Source: Bacillota bacterium
GTDB taxonomy: Bacteria > Bacillota > Clostridia > Oscillospirales > Ruminococcaceae
DNA: 64,000 bases
Reading direction: 5' to 3'
Assembly: GCA_023391005.1 (NCBI GenBank)
Contig: JAEWBS010000141.1
Span: 1 to 64,000, forward strand
Shown here in pieces: positions 1-8,483 of this stretch. The notes beneath the pieces were generated by a model, which was not told where the DNA came from, made no database searches, and worked only from the letters and a program-made list of their open reading frames with translations. The number at the start of each line of letters is the position of its first letter. The stretch's first letter is position 1. Position numbers and translations under genes: made by a program.

Positions 1-4
1 TTGG

Positions 5-1087
5 GTGAAGGTAACCCGCCTCTCTATTAATCGTTTCAGAAATTTAACCGATATTTTTTGTGAGCCTCTAGCCGGTGTCAATGTCATTTTTGGCGAAAAC
101 GGACAGGGAAAAACAAATTTGCTTGAGGCAATTTGGCTTTTTACAGGCGCCAGAAGCTTCAGGGGTGCTTCTCCGGCCGATTATATTCCTTTTAATGGCG
201 TTAGAACTACATTTTCGATGGCTTATAGCGATTTACAAAGGGAAAATCTGACAAACATAACGTTAGGTGACAAAAAAGAGATTTTGCATAATGGCGTGCC
301 GTTTGAATCGTTGTCGACGCTTTCCGGCAGCTTTTGTTCGGTTGTCTTTTCGCCGGCTGATCTTAACTTAATTAAAGGGGGGCCGTCGGAGCGGCGGCGG
401 GCACTTGATACCGTTATTGGGCAGATCAAGCCGCGTTATATTTCAGTCTGTCAGGATTATCAGAAACAGATGCTTCAGCGCAATATGTTATTAAAAGACA
501 TTCCTTTTTCATCATCGCTGCTCGATACGCTCGACGCTTGGGATGATTGCCTTGCAAAAACCGGTGCGCTGATTACCAAAACCCGAAAAAGCTTTTTAGA
601 AAAACTCCGACCTTTCACAAACGATTTTTATAACGGCATCTCTTCGGGGCGCGAAACCCTTTCACTTTCTTATTTTTCAACGATTGAAACCGACGGTGTC
701 GTTTCGGAAGAAGCAATGCTCGCACTCTTGAAAAAAAATAGGGCGGAGGATCTTCGACTGGGCTCAACCTCAGTCGGCCCACATCGCGATGATCTTTTGA
801 TTGACATTAACGACATGTCAGCCAAAAGCTTTGGCTCTCAGGGCCAGCAGCGCAGTGCCGTTTTGGCGCTAAAGCTTGGCGAATGTGCCGTCATCGAACA
901 GGTTACAGGCCAAAAGCCGGTTGTACTGCTCGACGATGTGATGAGTGAACTTGATGATTTGCGTCGGGATTTTTTACTGCATCGTCTGACCAACCGGCAG
1001 ATATTTATTACTTGCTGTGACCCCGGGCAGATTGTCGGCATCGACGCCGCCTTTAAAATTGAAGCGGGTAGGCTTAGCGTGCAATAA
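5..1087 (+). CDS. recF: DNA replication and repair protein RecF
   Basis: RecF is an SMC-like ATPase that helps load RecA at single-strand gaps. The 360-residue protein has the full motif set: Walker A GENGQGKT near residue 31, the ABC-type signature around TSVGPHRDD, and Walker B VVLLDDVMSELD near residue 306. Its length is normal for the family. The chosen start is GTG at position 5, giving MKVTRL, which matches the usual RecF N-terminus. Only four bases precede it, so its ribosome site is outside the window. It is followed 10 bp later by remB and then gyrB, the classic dnaA-dnaN-recF-gyrB order next to the origin. Confidence 0.96.
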   Translation: MKVTRLSINRFRNLTDIFCEPLAGVNVIFGENGQGKTNLLEAIWLFTGARSFRGASPADYIPFNGVRTTFSMAYSDLQRENLTNITLGDKKEILHNGVPFESLSTLSGSFCSVVFSPADLNLIKGGPSERRRALDTVIGQIKPRYISVCQDYQKQMLQRNMLLKDIPFSSSLLDTLDAWDDCLAKTGALITKTRKSFLEKLRPFTNDFYNGISSGRETLSLSYFSTIETDGVVSEEAMLALLKKNRAEDLRLGSTSVGPHRDDLLIDINDMSAKSFGSQGQQRSAVLALKLGECAVIEQVTGQKPVVLLDDVMSELDDLRRDFLLHRLTNRQIFITCCDPGQIVGIDAAFKIEAGRLSVQ

Positions 1088-1097
1088 AGGAGCGCTT

Positions 1098-1358
1098 ATG
1101 TATTTACATCTGGGACAGGAAACAGTGGTTCGGCTACAGGATATTATCGGCATCTTCGATATCGAAACCTCTTCGGTAGGTAAGGAGACCCGCTGGTTTT
1201 TATCTCGTGCTGAAAAAAATATGATGGTGACAAACGTCTCAAACGATTTGCCCAAAAGCTTTGTGCTTTGTAACGATAACGGCGCTACACGGGTCTATAT
1301 TTCTCAGATTTCGACCGCGACGCTGAAACGACGAACAGGTTTTATTGAAAGCCTTTAA
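1098..1358 (+). CDS. remB: RemB-like DUF370 regulator
   Basis: A small 86-residue protein starting MYLHLGQE. It matches the DUF370/RemB family (extracellular matrix regulator, YaaB in Bacillus subtilis), which sits between recF and gyrB in many Firmicutes. RemA, its relative, is a DNA-binding protein; the function of RemB is less clear. ATG at 1098 is preceded by AAAGGAG at good spacing. A longer reading that starts inside recF at 1017 overlaps recF by 70 bases and adds residues unlike the family, so the shorter form was kept. It is probably co-transcribed with recF. Confidence 0.85.
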   Translation: MYLHLGQETVVRLQDIIGIFDIETSSVGKETRWFLSRAEKNMMVTNVSNDLPKSFVLCNDNGATRVYISQISTATLKRRTGFIESL

Positions 1359-1382
1359 ATAAATGGCTTAGGCATAAATTAA

Positions 1383-1545
1383 GGCTGGCAGTCTGCCAAA
1401 CCTAAAACACGAGGCGGATTGCAAGAAATTTTTCGTTCTGCCAAAAGAGGACGAAAGCGGGCTGCCGCCCGGTGATGACTATAACAAAGCAGGGCGGAAA
1501 ATTTCGCACTAAGATGCTCATGCTTTAGGCTTGGCGGACTACTAG
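1383..1545. repeat. Long imperfect inverted-repeat element between remB and gyrB
   Basis: Two arms of about 50 bases, 1390-1442 and 1492-1540, are complementary over most of their length. AGTCTGCCAAACCTAAAACA in the left arm pairs with the complement of TGCTTTAGGCTTGGCGGACT in the right arm, and GAAATTTTTCG pairs with CGGAAAATTTCG. Several differences keep wobble pairing on one strand or the other. The spacer (about 1443-1491) has a small GC-rich hairpin of its own. There is no open reading frame. It looks like a MITE-like or structured repeat element, or a leader hairpin of gyrB; no second copy was seen in the window. Confidence 0.6.
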
Positions 1546-1563
1546 AATAAGGAGCGAATATTT

Positions 1564-3489
1564 GTGAGCAACACACAGCAGAACAATTATGACGGAAATC
1601 AGATACAGGTACTTGAAGGGCTTGAGGCGGTCAGAAAAAGACCCGGTATGTATATCGGTTCGACCGGCCCGCGCGGATTGCACCATCTGGTTTATGAAAT
1701 TGTCGACAATTCAATCGACGAAGCGCTCGCAGGCTTTTGCACCGATATTGAGGTGGATATTCTGCCCGATAATATCATTCGCGTCACCGATAACGGACGT
1801 GGTATTCCGGTCGGCATTCAGCCGAAGATGGGTATTCCGGCTGTTACGGTCGTTTTTACGGTTTTGCACGCCGGCGGAAAGTTTGGCGGTGGGGGTTATA
1901 AGGTTTCGGGCGGACTGCACGGCGTGGGTTCGTCGGTCGTTAACGCGCTCTCCGAATGGCTGGAGGTAGAGGTTTGCGACGGCACCCATCGCTATCAACA
2001 GCGTTTTGAACGCGGCCATATCGCGACCGATCTGAAGATTATCGGTGATACCGATAAGACCGGCACCATTGTCAGCTTTAAAGCCGACAGCACAATATTT
2101 GAAGAGGTTTCTTACGACAAAGAAATTTTATTAACCCGATTGCGTGAGCAGGCGTTTTTAAATGCCGGCATCCGAATTGCGTTGCGTGACCTGCGCGGTG
2201 AAGAACCGTTTGAGGCCGATCTTTGCTATGAGGGCGGCATTTCCAGCTTTGTTGAATATATCCACGAGAAGCGCGCGTTGGAATCCCTGCATCCCGAGGT
2301 GATTTATATCACCGGACAGGAGGGCGACTCCATCGCCGAAGTCGCGCTTCAGTATAATGACAGCTATAATGAGCTGGTTTTATCGTTTGCCAATAATATT
2401 CATACCGGTGAGGGCGGCACCCATGAAATTGGCTTTAAATCAGGATTGACGCGTGTTATGAATGATTTTGCGCGGCGCTATAATCTTTTAAAAGAGGCGG
2501 ATAAAAATCTGGCCGGCGAGGATGTGCGCGAGGGCTTGACCGCTATTATTTCGGTTAAGCTGACCGATGCGCAGTTTGAGGGCCAGACCAAGGCGAAGCT
2601 TGGCAATACCACCATACGCTCGCTAGTCGATTCGATGATCTCCGAAAAGCTCACGCAATTTTTTGAAGAAAATCCTGTGGTCTGCCGGACTATTCTTGAA
2701 AAAGCGCTCGGCGCTGCACGTGCCCGAGAGGCTGCCAGAAAAGCCCGAGAATTGACCCGAAGAAAATCGGCGCTTGAAACAGCGGCATTGCCGGGCAAGT
2801 TGGCCGATTGCTCTGAAAAGGGAACCGATCGCACCGAAATCTACATCGTCGAGGGTGATTCGGCGGGCGGCTCGGCCAAGTCGGGCCGTGACCGGCGTTT
2901 TCAAGCTATTCTGCCGCTGTGGGGCAAAATGCTCAACGTCGAGAGGGTGCGCGAAGAAAAGGTCTACGGCAATGACAAGCTGACGCCGGTGATCACGGCG
3001 TTAGGCTGCGGCATCCGCGACGAGTTTGATCTGACCAAGCTGCGCTATGACAAGGTTATTATCATGGCCGATGCCGACGTCGACGGCTCGCATATCAGAA
3101 CGTTGCTTTTGACCTTCTTTTTCAGATATATGCGCCCGCTGATTGAGACGGGGCATATTTATCTGGCACAGCCGCCGCTCTATAAGGTCAGCCGCGGTAA
3201 GCAGGTGCGTTATGCCTACTCCGATAACGAGTTGGAAAAGGAGACCAGAGAGCTGGCGCCCAATGGTGAAAAGGTTGATATCCAGCGTTATAAGGGCCTT
3301 GGTGAGATGAATCCCGACCAGCTTTGGGAGACGACGATGGACCCGATGCGCCGAACCATCCTCAAGGTGGAGATGGAGGACGCCGTTTCGGCCGATGCAA
3401 TTTTCTCGGTGCTGATGGGCGACAAGGTGCAGCCGCGCCGTGAATTTATCGAGCAGAATGCACAATACGTCAGAAATCTCGATATCTGA
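1564..3489 (+). CDS. gyrB: DNA gyrase subunit B
   Basis: GyrB is the ATPase subunit of gyrase, which introduces negative supercoils. The 641-residue protein shows the GHKL ATPase motifs (EIVDNSIDEA, GLHGVGSSVVNALS), the TOPRIM acidic residues EGDSAGG starting at residue 430 and the metal-binding DADVDG near 503, and the conserved C-terminal RYKGLGEMN. Start is GTG at 1564, nine bases after AAGGAG. The residue matching Escherichia coli Lys447 is Trp (LPLWGK). It follows the inverted-repeat element and precedes a parS site and gyrA. Confidence 0.98.
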   Translation: MSNTQQNNYDGNQIQVLEGLEAVRKRPGMYIGSTGPRGLHHLVYEIVDNSIDEALAGFCTDIEVDILPDNIIRVTDNGRGIPVGIQPKMGIPAVTVVFTVLHAGGKFGGGGYKVSGGLHGVGSSVVNALSEWLEVEVCDGTHRYQQRFERGHIATDLKIIGDTDKTGTIVSFKADSTIFEEVSYDKEILLTRLREQAFLNAGIRIALRDLRGEEPFEADLCYEGGISSFVEYIHEKRALESLHPEVIYITGQEGDSIAEVALQYNDSYNELVLSFANNIHTGEGGTHEIGFKSGLTRVMNDFARRYNLLKEADKNLAGEDVREGLTAIISVKLTDAQFEGQTKAKLGNTTIRSLVDSMISEKLTQFFEENPVVCRTILEKALGAARAREAARKARELTRRKSALETAALPGKLADCSEKGTDRTEIYIVEGDSAGGSAKSGRDRRFQAILPLWGKMLNVERVREEKVYGNDKLTPVITALGCGIRDEFDLTKLRYDKVIIMADADVDGSHIRTLLLTFFFRYMRPLIETGHIYLAQPPLYKVSRGKQVRYAYSDNELEKETRELAPNGEKVDIQRYKGLGEMNPDQLWETTMDPMRRTILKVEMEDAVSADAIFSVLMGDKVQPRREFIEQNAQYVRNLDI

Positions 3490-3493
3490 TGGG

Positions 3494-3511
3494 TTGTTTC
3501 ACGTGAAACAA
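3494..3511. other. parS centromere site, gyrB-gyrA gap
   Basis: TGTTTCACGTGAAACA (3495-3510) is a perfect 16-bp palindrome identical to the consensus parS bound by ParB/Spo0J; one flanking T:A pair extends the symmetry to 18 bp. parS sites cluster near the origin in Firmicutes, matching the recF-gyrB-gyrA context. ParB binds here, spreads, and recruits SMC/condensin for chromosome segregation. The chromosomal parA/parB genes are not seen near this site. Confidence 0.93.
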
Positions 3512-3573
3512 TTCGGGTGAAGGCTTTTAGGCGTTATATAAGATACGCCCGCAGAAATGAAAGGTGAAGACTG

Positions 3574-6105
3574 ATGGATGAAATCATACATGGCAGACTG
3601 ATTCCGGTTGACATTGAAAGTGAGATGAAAAAAAGTTATCTCGATTATTCCATGTCGGTTATCGTTGGACGCGCGCTGCCTGATGTGCGCGACGGCTTAA
3701 AACCGGTTCATCGCCGTATACTCTATACGCTGTTTGAAAACGGCATCTATTCTGATAAGGCTTATCGCAAATGCGCCGATACCGTCGGCTCGGTGCTGGG
3801 TCGGTACCATCCGCACGGTGACGCCAGCGTTTATGACGCGATGGTGCGTCTCGCACAAGATTTTTCGATGCGTTATCCACTGATTGACGGCCATGGAAAC
3901 TTTGGTTCGATTGACGGAGATCCGGCGGCAGCCTATCGTTATACCGAATCGCGCATGAGCAAAATTTCCATGTCGATGCTTACCGATATCGACAAAGAGA
4001 CGGTTAATTTTGTTCCCAACTTTGACGACCGTTTGAGAGAGCCCAGTGTGTTGCCGTCCCGTTTTCCAAATCTTTTGGTCAACGGCTCAACCGGCATTGC
4101 GGTCGGTATGGCGACCAATATTCCACCGCATAACATGGGCGAAGTCGTTAACGCTGTTTGCGCACTAATTGATAACCCCGAGGCGACGCTTGAAGAGTTG
4201 ATGCAAGAACTGCCCGGGCCCGATTTTCCAACCGGCGGCACGATTATGGGCCGTAGCGGTATCCGCGCCGCTTATGGTACCGGGCGTGGCCGAATTTTGG
4301 TGCGCGCGAAAGCCCATGTCGAAGAGATGCATAATAATCGCGAGCGTATTGTCGTCACCGAAATTCCTTACGGCGTCAACAAGGCGCGCCTGATCGAAGC
4401 CATTGCCGATCTGGTAAAGGATAAGCGCATCGAGCAAATTTCTGATCTGCGCGATGAGTCGGACCGTGACGGTATGCGTATTGTCATAGAGCTTAAACGC
4501 GATGCAAATACTGCTATCGTACTTAACCAGCTCTATTCCTACAGTCAGATGCAGGAAACCTTTGGCGTTATCATGCTGGCGCTGGTTGGCGGCGTGCCCA
4601 AGGTTATGGGTTTAAAAGAAATTCTTCAGCATTATATTACCTTCCAGCAGGAGATTGTTGTTCGCAGAACACAGTTTGATCTGCGCAAGGCAGAGGAACG
4701 CGCGCATATTCTTGAGGGCTTAAAGCGTGCGATTGATATTGTTGATGAGATTATCGCGGTTATCCGCGCGACCAAAGGCAGTCAGGCCGACGCCAAGGCT
4801 GCCGTCATGGAACACTTTGATTTTGACGAACCGCAGGCCGCCGCCATCGTCGCTTTCCGTCTCGGTCAGCTGGCAGGGCTTGAAATTGAGAAAATTACCA
4901 ATGAATTGGGCGAGCTTGAAGCCAAAATTGCCGAGTGGCGCTCTATTTTAGCCGATGATCAGAAGGTGTTAGCGATTGTTAAGCAAGAGGTTTCGGCTAT
5001 CGGCGCCAAATACAGCGATATGCGCCGCACCGAGATTCAGGCCGTTTCGGGCGAGGTTGATATTGAAGATCTGATTCCGGAGGCCGAATGCGTCATCACG
5101 ATGACTTATTACGGCTATATCAAGCGTCAACCTACCGATACGTATAAGATACAGCGTCGCGGCGGTCGTGGTGTGACGGGCATGAGCCGCCGTGAAGAAG
5201 ACTTTGCCACTGAGCTGTTTATCTGCTCGACCCACGATTATATTATGTTTTTTACAAGCCGGGGTAGAGTCTATCGCCTCAAGTGCTATGAGATTGCCGA
5301 GAGCTCAAGGGCGGGTAAGGGTACCAATATTATCAACCTGTTGCCGCTTGAGCAGGGTGAAAAGGTGACCTCGACCATTAAGGTCAGCTCGGTCGAGACC
5401 GAAAAATATCTGTGTATGGTCACCAATAACGGCGTTATAAAGCGCACGGCACTTTCCGCCTTTAAAAATATCCGCAAGGCGGGCCTGATTGCGGTGAATC
5501 TTGATGAAAACGACGAACTGGCGTGGGTGCGTATGACCGACGGTGCGGATGATCTTGTCATTGCCACCCGAAACGGCCGCGCTATCCGCTTTAACGAGAC
5601 CGAGGCGCGCGGCATGGGACGAAATGCCCGCGGCGTCCGGGCCATTTCGCTCGCTGAAGGCGATAGCGTCGTCGGTATGGCGCGGGTACGCGACAACCGA
5701 TCGATTCTGACCGTGAGTGAGAACGGTCTGGGCAGAAGAACGCCGATCTCGGAATATCCGCTGCGGTCGCGCGGAGGCAAGGGCGTCATCAACTACTATA
5801 CCGAGAAGAACGGTCCTGTGGCGGGTATTCGCTCGATTGACGAAACCGATGATGTCTTCCTTATTTCAGACGACGGTATTATCATCCGCATCGGCGCATC
5901 TGAGATTACGATGCAGTCGCGTTACGGCGGCGGCGTACGCGTTATGCGCTTAGCCGAAGGCAGCAAGCTGGTGACGCTGGCCAGAGCGCCTTCTGAAGAA
6001 GCTAACGGAGAAGAAGAAGAGATTGACGTTGAGGTAAACGACACGGAAGAGGTCATCGAGGCCCCCGAGGCCATCGAGCCAGAAGAAGACGCTTCCGAAG
6101 AATAA
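3574..6105 (+). CDS. gyrA: DNA gyrase subunit A
   Basis: GyrA is the DNA cleavage-religation subunit of gyrase. The 843-residue protein carries the winged-helix domain with catalytic tyrosine in AAAYRYTE (Tyr123) and a C-terminal six-blade beta-pinwheel that wraps DNA, including a GyrA-box-like sequence QRRGGRG near residue 527. The last 40 residues are strongly acidic (Glu/Asp rich). In the quinolone-determining region the position of E. coli Ser83 is Ala (HGDASVYD), while the Asp87 equivalent is kept. ATG at 3574 follows GAAAGGTGAAG. A parS site flanks the gene on each side. Confidence 0.98.
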   Translation: MDEIIHGRLIPVDIESEMKKSYLDYSMSVIVGRALPDVRDGLKPVHRRILYTLFENGIYSDKAYRKCADTVGSVLGRYHPHGDASVYDAMVRLAQDFSMRYPLIDGHGNFGSIDGDPAAAYRYTESRMSKISMSMLTDIDKETVNFVPNFDDRLREPSVLPSRFPNLLVNGSTGIAVGMATNIPPHNMGEVVNAVCALIDNPEATLEELMQELPGPDFPTGGTIMGRSGIRAAYGTGRGRILVRAKAHVEEMHNNRERIVVTEIPYGVNKARLIEAIADLVKDKRIEQISDLRDESDRDGMRIVIELKRDANTAIVLNQLYSYSQMQETFGVIMLALVGGVPKVMGLKEILQHYITFQQEIVVRRTQFDLRKAEERAHILEGLKRAIDIVDEIIAVIRATKGSQADAKAAVMEHFDFDEPQAAAIVAFRLGQLAGLEIEKITNELGELEAKIAEWRSILADDQKVLAIVKQEVSAIGAKYSDMRRTEIQAVSGEVDIEDLIPEAECVITMTYYGYIKRQPTDTYKIQRRGGRGVTGMSRREEDFATELFICSTHDYIMFFTSRGRVYRLKCYEIAESSRAGKGTNIINLLPLEQGEKVTSTIKVSSVETEKYLCMVTNNGVIKRTALSAFKNIRKAGLIAVNLDENDELAWVRMTDGADDLVIATRNGRAIRFNETEARGMGRNARGVRAISLAEGDSVVGMARVRDNRSILTVSENGLGRRTPISEYPLRSRGGKGVINYYTEKNGPVAGIRSIDETDDVFLISDDGIIIRIGASEITMQSRYGGGVRVMRLAEGSKLVTLARAPSEEANGEEEEIDVEVNDTEEVIEAPEAIEPEEDASEE

Positions 6106-6107
6106 CA

Positions 6108-6141
6108 GCAAAGCCGCCGGAGTAGCTTCGGCGGCTTTTGT
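6108..6141 (+). terminator. Rho-independent terminator of gyrA
   Basis: The arms AAGCCGCCG and CGGCGGCTT form a stem with a short loop, followed by TTGTTT. The T-rich tail merges into the second parS site, so terminator and parS share bases. Confidence 0.85.
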
Positions 6142-6155
6142 TTCACGTGAAACAA
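6138..6155. other. parS centromere site, downstream of gyrA
   Basis: A second exact TGTTTCACGTGAAACA (6139-6154) with the same flanking T:A pair as the site at 3494. Two identical sites 2.6 kb apart, bracketing gyrA, fit a ParB-loading cluster close to the replication origin. Confidence 0.93.
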
Positions 6156-6194
6156 TGTAATTTCTCAAGATTATCAAAAATAGTTTATGCCAAC

Positions 6195-6214
6195 TTCACA
6201 TTCACCGGTATAAT
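6195..6214 (+). promoter_or_regulatory. Promoter with possible response-regulator site before the two-component operon
   Basis: A perfect -10 TATAAT (6209-6214) lies about 30 bases before the response-regulator ATG. No good -35 is present at 17-bp spacing (TATGCC). Instead TTCACATTC (6195-6203) abuts the -10 region. The same nonamer occurs at 8426-8434 upstream of the linked export operon, which suggests activator-dependent transcription, possibly by the encoded regulator. Assignment is inference. Confidence 0.4.
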
Positions 6215-6243
6215 TAAAATAATAGGGACAAGGAGGCGCGGAA

Positions 6244-6912
6244 ATGGCTAAAATATTAATTGTCGACGATGAAGAAAAAATCCGCTTTGTGGTCAAGGAA
6301 TATGCACAGTTTTCCGGCCATGAGGTGACCGAGGCCGCCGACGGCTCAGAGGCTGTGGCGCTTTGCAGAGATCACAAATTTGACTTGCTTGTAATGGATA
6401 TTATGATGCCGAAGGTGGACGGATTTACAGCCGTCAAGCAGATCAGAAAGAATTCGACGCTGCCGGTTATCATGCTCTCGGCCCGAGGAGAGGAGTATGA
6501 CAAGTTATTTGGCTTTGAACTGGGCATTGATGATTATGTGGTTAAGCCCTTTTCGCCCAAAGAGCTGATGGCCCGTATCACGGCGGTGCTGACCAGAAGT
6601 CAGCAGGCGCGTAACGAGCACGAAAAGCTCGAGTTTGACGGTTTGATCATCGATTTAACCGGCCGAACCGTCACGGTCGACGGCGTACCGGTGCAGATGA
6701 CACCCAAAGAATATGAGCTGCTGTTTTACATGGTAAAAAATCGAAGCATTGCACTCTCCCGTGAGCGGTTGATCACCGAGGTATGGGGCTACGACTATTT
6801 TGGCGATGACCGAACGCTCGACACGCATATTAAAATGTTGCGTCAGAATCTGGGTAGATATCGCAACTGTATTGTGACGCTGCGTTCTATGGGGTATAAG
6901 TTTGAGTATTAG
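6244..6912 (+). CDS. OmpR-family response regulator
   Basis: A 222-residue DNA-binding response regulator. The receiver domain (about 1-118) has the acidic pocket VDDE, phosphoacceptor Asp52 (LLVMDIMMPK) and Lys101 in YVVKPF. The C-terminal winged helix (about 128-220) is of OmpR/PhoB type, with MTPKEYELL and the usual TLDTHIKMLRQ recognition-helix region. ATG at 6244 follows AAGGAGG. It is 23 bp from the histidine kinase gene and lies just upstream of a MacAB-like export operon, which is the likely target. Confidence 0.93.
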   Translation: MAKILIVDDEEKIRFVVKEYAQFSGHEVTEAADGSEAVALCRDHKFDLLVMDIMMPKVDGFTAVKQIRKNSTLPVIMLSARGEEYDKLFGFELGIDDYVVKPFSPKELMARITAVLTRSQQARNEHEKLEFDGLIIDLTGRTVTVDGVPVQMTPKEYELLFYMVKNRSIALSRERLITEVWGYDYFGDDRTLDTHIKMLRQNLGRYRNCIVTLRSMGYKFEY

Positions 6913-6935
6913 CCTACCGCAGAGAAGGAAGCGTT

Positions 6936-8351
6936 ATGTTTAAAATAAACCGAAGCATCGAGCGTAGAATCGCGAATTCTTTACTAGGATATACGCTTTT
7001 TACCGTTGCGCTGCTATGGCTGTTTCAGATCATTTTTTTAAATACTTATTATCATATCATGCAAAAAGCCAGTATCATGCAGGCGGGCAGCCAGATTTTA
7101 AACAGCTTTACCGACAGCAATTTTGAAACAAAGCTCGAAGAAATTTGCTTTTCCCATGGCATGTGCTGCGTCGTAATCGACAGCAGAGGCAATGAGCGTT
7201 ACTCAATCGACATGCTAGGGCGGGGTTGTTTAATTCATTCGCCGGCTAAAACCTCGGTGGGCAAGATGATAGCCCCCATTTTAACGGGGCAAAAAGAAGA
7301 AATTGTGATACGAATTAAAAACAACCACTTTCGCAATGAGGCGCTGATCTATGCGCATTCGGCCATGGATGCCAACGGCGAAAGGATGATTTATATTCTC
7401 AATGCGTCGCTTGATCCGTTGGGGTCGACCAGCGGCATTCTTAAAAGTCAACTTCGTATTATTACGGCGCTGCTGATTGTTGTAGCGCTGGTCATGTCCA
7501 AGCTTGTAGCGAGAAGGCTCTCGCGGCCGATTAAAAACATTACCCAAAAGGCTAAGGGTCTGGCGACCGGTGAATATACCGCCGATTATGAAGGCGGCGG
7601 CGTTACTGAGATCGAAGAGCTTGCGCAGGCGCTAAATTTTTCGGCCGAGGGTCTCTCAAAGGTGGAGGATTTACGGCGGGAGCTTGTCGCCAATGTTTCA
7701 CATGATTTAAAAACGCCGCTGACCATGATCAAGGCCTACGCCGAGATGATACGTGACTTGACCGGCGAGAATAAACAAAACCGTGATTCACAGCTAGATG
7801 TCATCATCTCCGAAGCGGATAGACTCACCGCACTGGTGACCGACCTGATCCAGATTTCGCAGGATGAAAACGAGGCGCGCTGCTTAAAGCCCGAGGCCTT
7901 CAATCTGACTGGGATGATTTCGGATATCACGACCCGGTTTGAGCAGACCAACCCCGGTTATATCATCAAGGTTCGGGCTGAGGATGACCGTCAGGCATTT
8001 GCCGACAAGCAAAGCATCGGGCAAGTGCTTTACAACCTGATATCTAACGCCATCAATTATACCGGACCGGATAAAACAGTGGGGGTAACGCTTCAGGAGA
8101 CACCCCAAGGCTGGCTGCGCGTAGAAATTGAGGATAGCGGCATCGGTATACCGAAGGAGGAGCTGCCGCTGATCTGGGAACGATATTACCGCAGCCGCAA
8201 CACCCATCAGCGGGCCGTGGCGGGCAGCGGTCTGGGGCTCTCGATCGTTAAGGATGCCCTCGTGCAGCAAAATCTACCCTTTGGTGTGGAAAGTGCGCTG
8301 CAAAAGGGGAGTCGCTTCTGGTTTGAGCTACCGCAGGCCGATAAAAAGTAA
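6936..8351 (+). CDS. Two-component sensor histidine kinase
   Basis: A 471-residue membrane kinase. One transmembrane segment lies at about residues 18-38 and another at about 170-190, enclosing an extracytoplasmic domain of roughly 130 residues. HAMP follows, then a dimerisation/phosphoacceptor domain with His256 in NVSHDLKTPL, then an HATPase_c domain with the N box (NLISNAINYT) and G boxes (EDSGIGIP, GSGLGLSIV). It shares an operon with the preceding regulator. A terminator 9 bp after the stop separates it from the export genes. The signal sensed is not apparent from sequence. Confidence 0.92.
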   Translation: MFKINRSIERRIANSLLGYTLFTVALLWLFQIIFLNTYYHIMQKASIMQAGSQILNSFTDSNFETKLEEICFSHGMCCVVIDSRGNERYSIDMLGRGCLIHSPAKTSVGKMIAPILTGQKEEIVIRIKNNHFRNEALIYAHSAMDANGERMIYILNASLDPLGSTSGILKSQLRIITALLIVVALVMSKLVARRLSRPIKNITQKAKGLATGEYTADYEGGGVTEIEELAQALNFSAEGLSKVEDLRRELVANVSHDLKTPLTMIKAYAEMIRDLTGENKQNRDSQLDVIISEADRLTALVTDLIQISQDENEARCLKPEAFNLTGMISDITTRFEQTNPGYIIKVRAEDDRQAFADKQSIGQVLYNLISNAINYTGPDKTVGVTLQETPQGWLRVEIEDSGIGIPKEELPLIWERYYRSRNTHQRAVAGSGLGLSIVKDALVQQNLPFGVESALQKGSRFWFELPQADKK

Positions 8352-8360
8352 GCGCATAAA

Positions 8361-8395
8361 AGAAGGGGATAAACGCAGTTTATCCCCTTCTTTTC
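8361..8395 (+). terminator. Terminator after the histidine kinase
   Basis: The arms AGAAGGGGATAAAC and GTTTATCCCCTTCT pair perfectly over 14 bp around a three-base loop, followed by TTTT. Strong intrinsic terminator. Confidence 0.9.
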
Positions 8396-8425
8396 AGAAG
8401 GCCGTTTGGCATATATCACGCTGAT

Positions 8426-8446
8426 TTCACATTCGCATCATACGCT
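8426..8446 (+). promoter_or_regulatory. Possible response-regulator site before the export operon
   Basis: TTCACATTC at 8426-8434 repeats the nonamer found before the response-regulator gene, at almost the same distance from a weak -10 (TACGCT, 8441-8446). No good -35 is seen. This suggests the regulator controls both transcripts. It rests on one shared 9-mer and is inference. Confidence 0.3.
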
Positions 8447-8483
8447 TAAAGCAGTATTTTGATAATGGGAAGGGCGAACAAGA

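Noticed and set aside
1017..1097. Longer N-terminus for RemB
   Set aside because: It overlaps recF and the added residues do not resemble the family; ATG 1098 has a good ribosome site.
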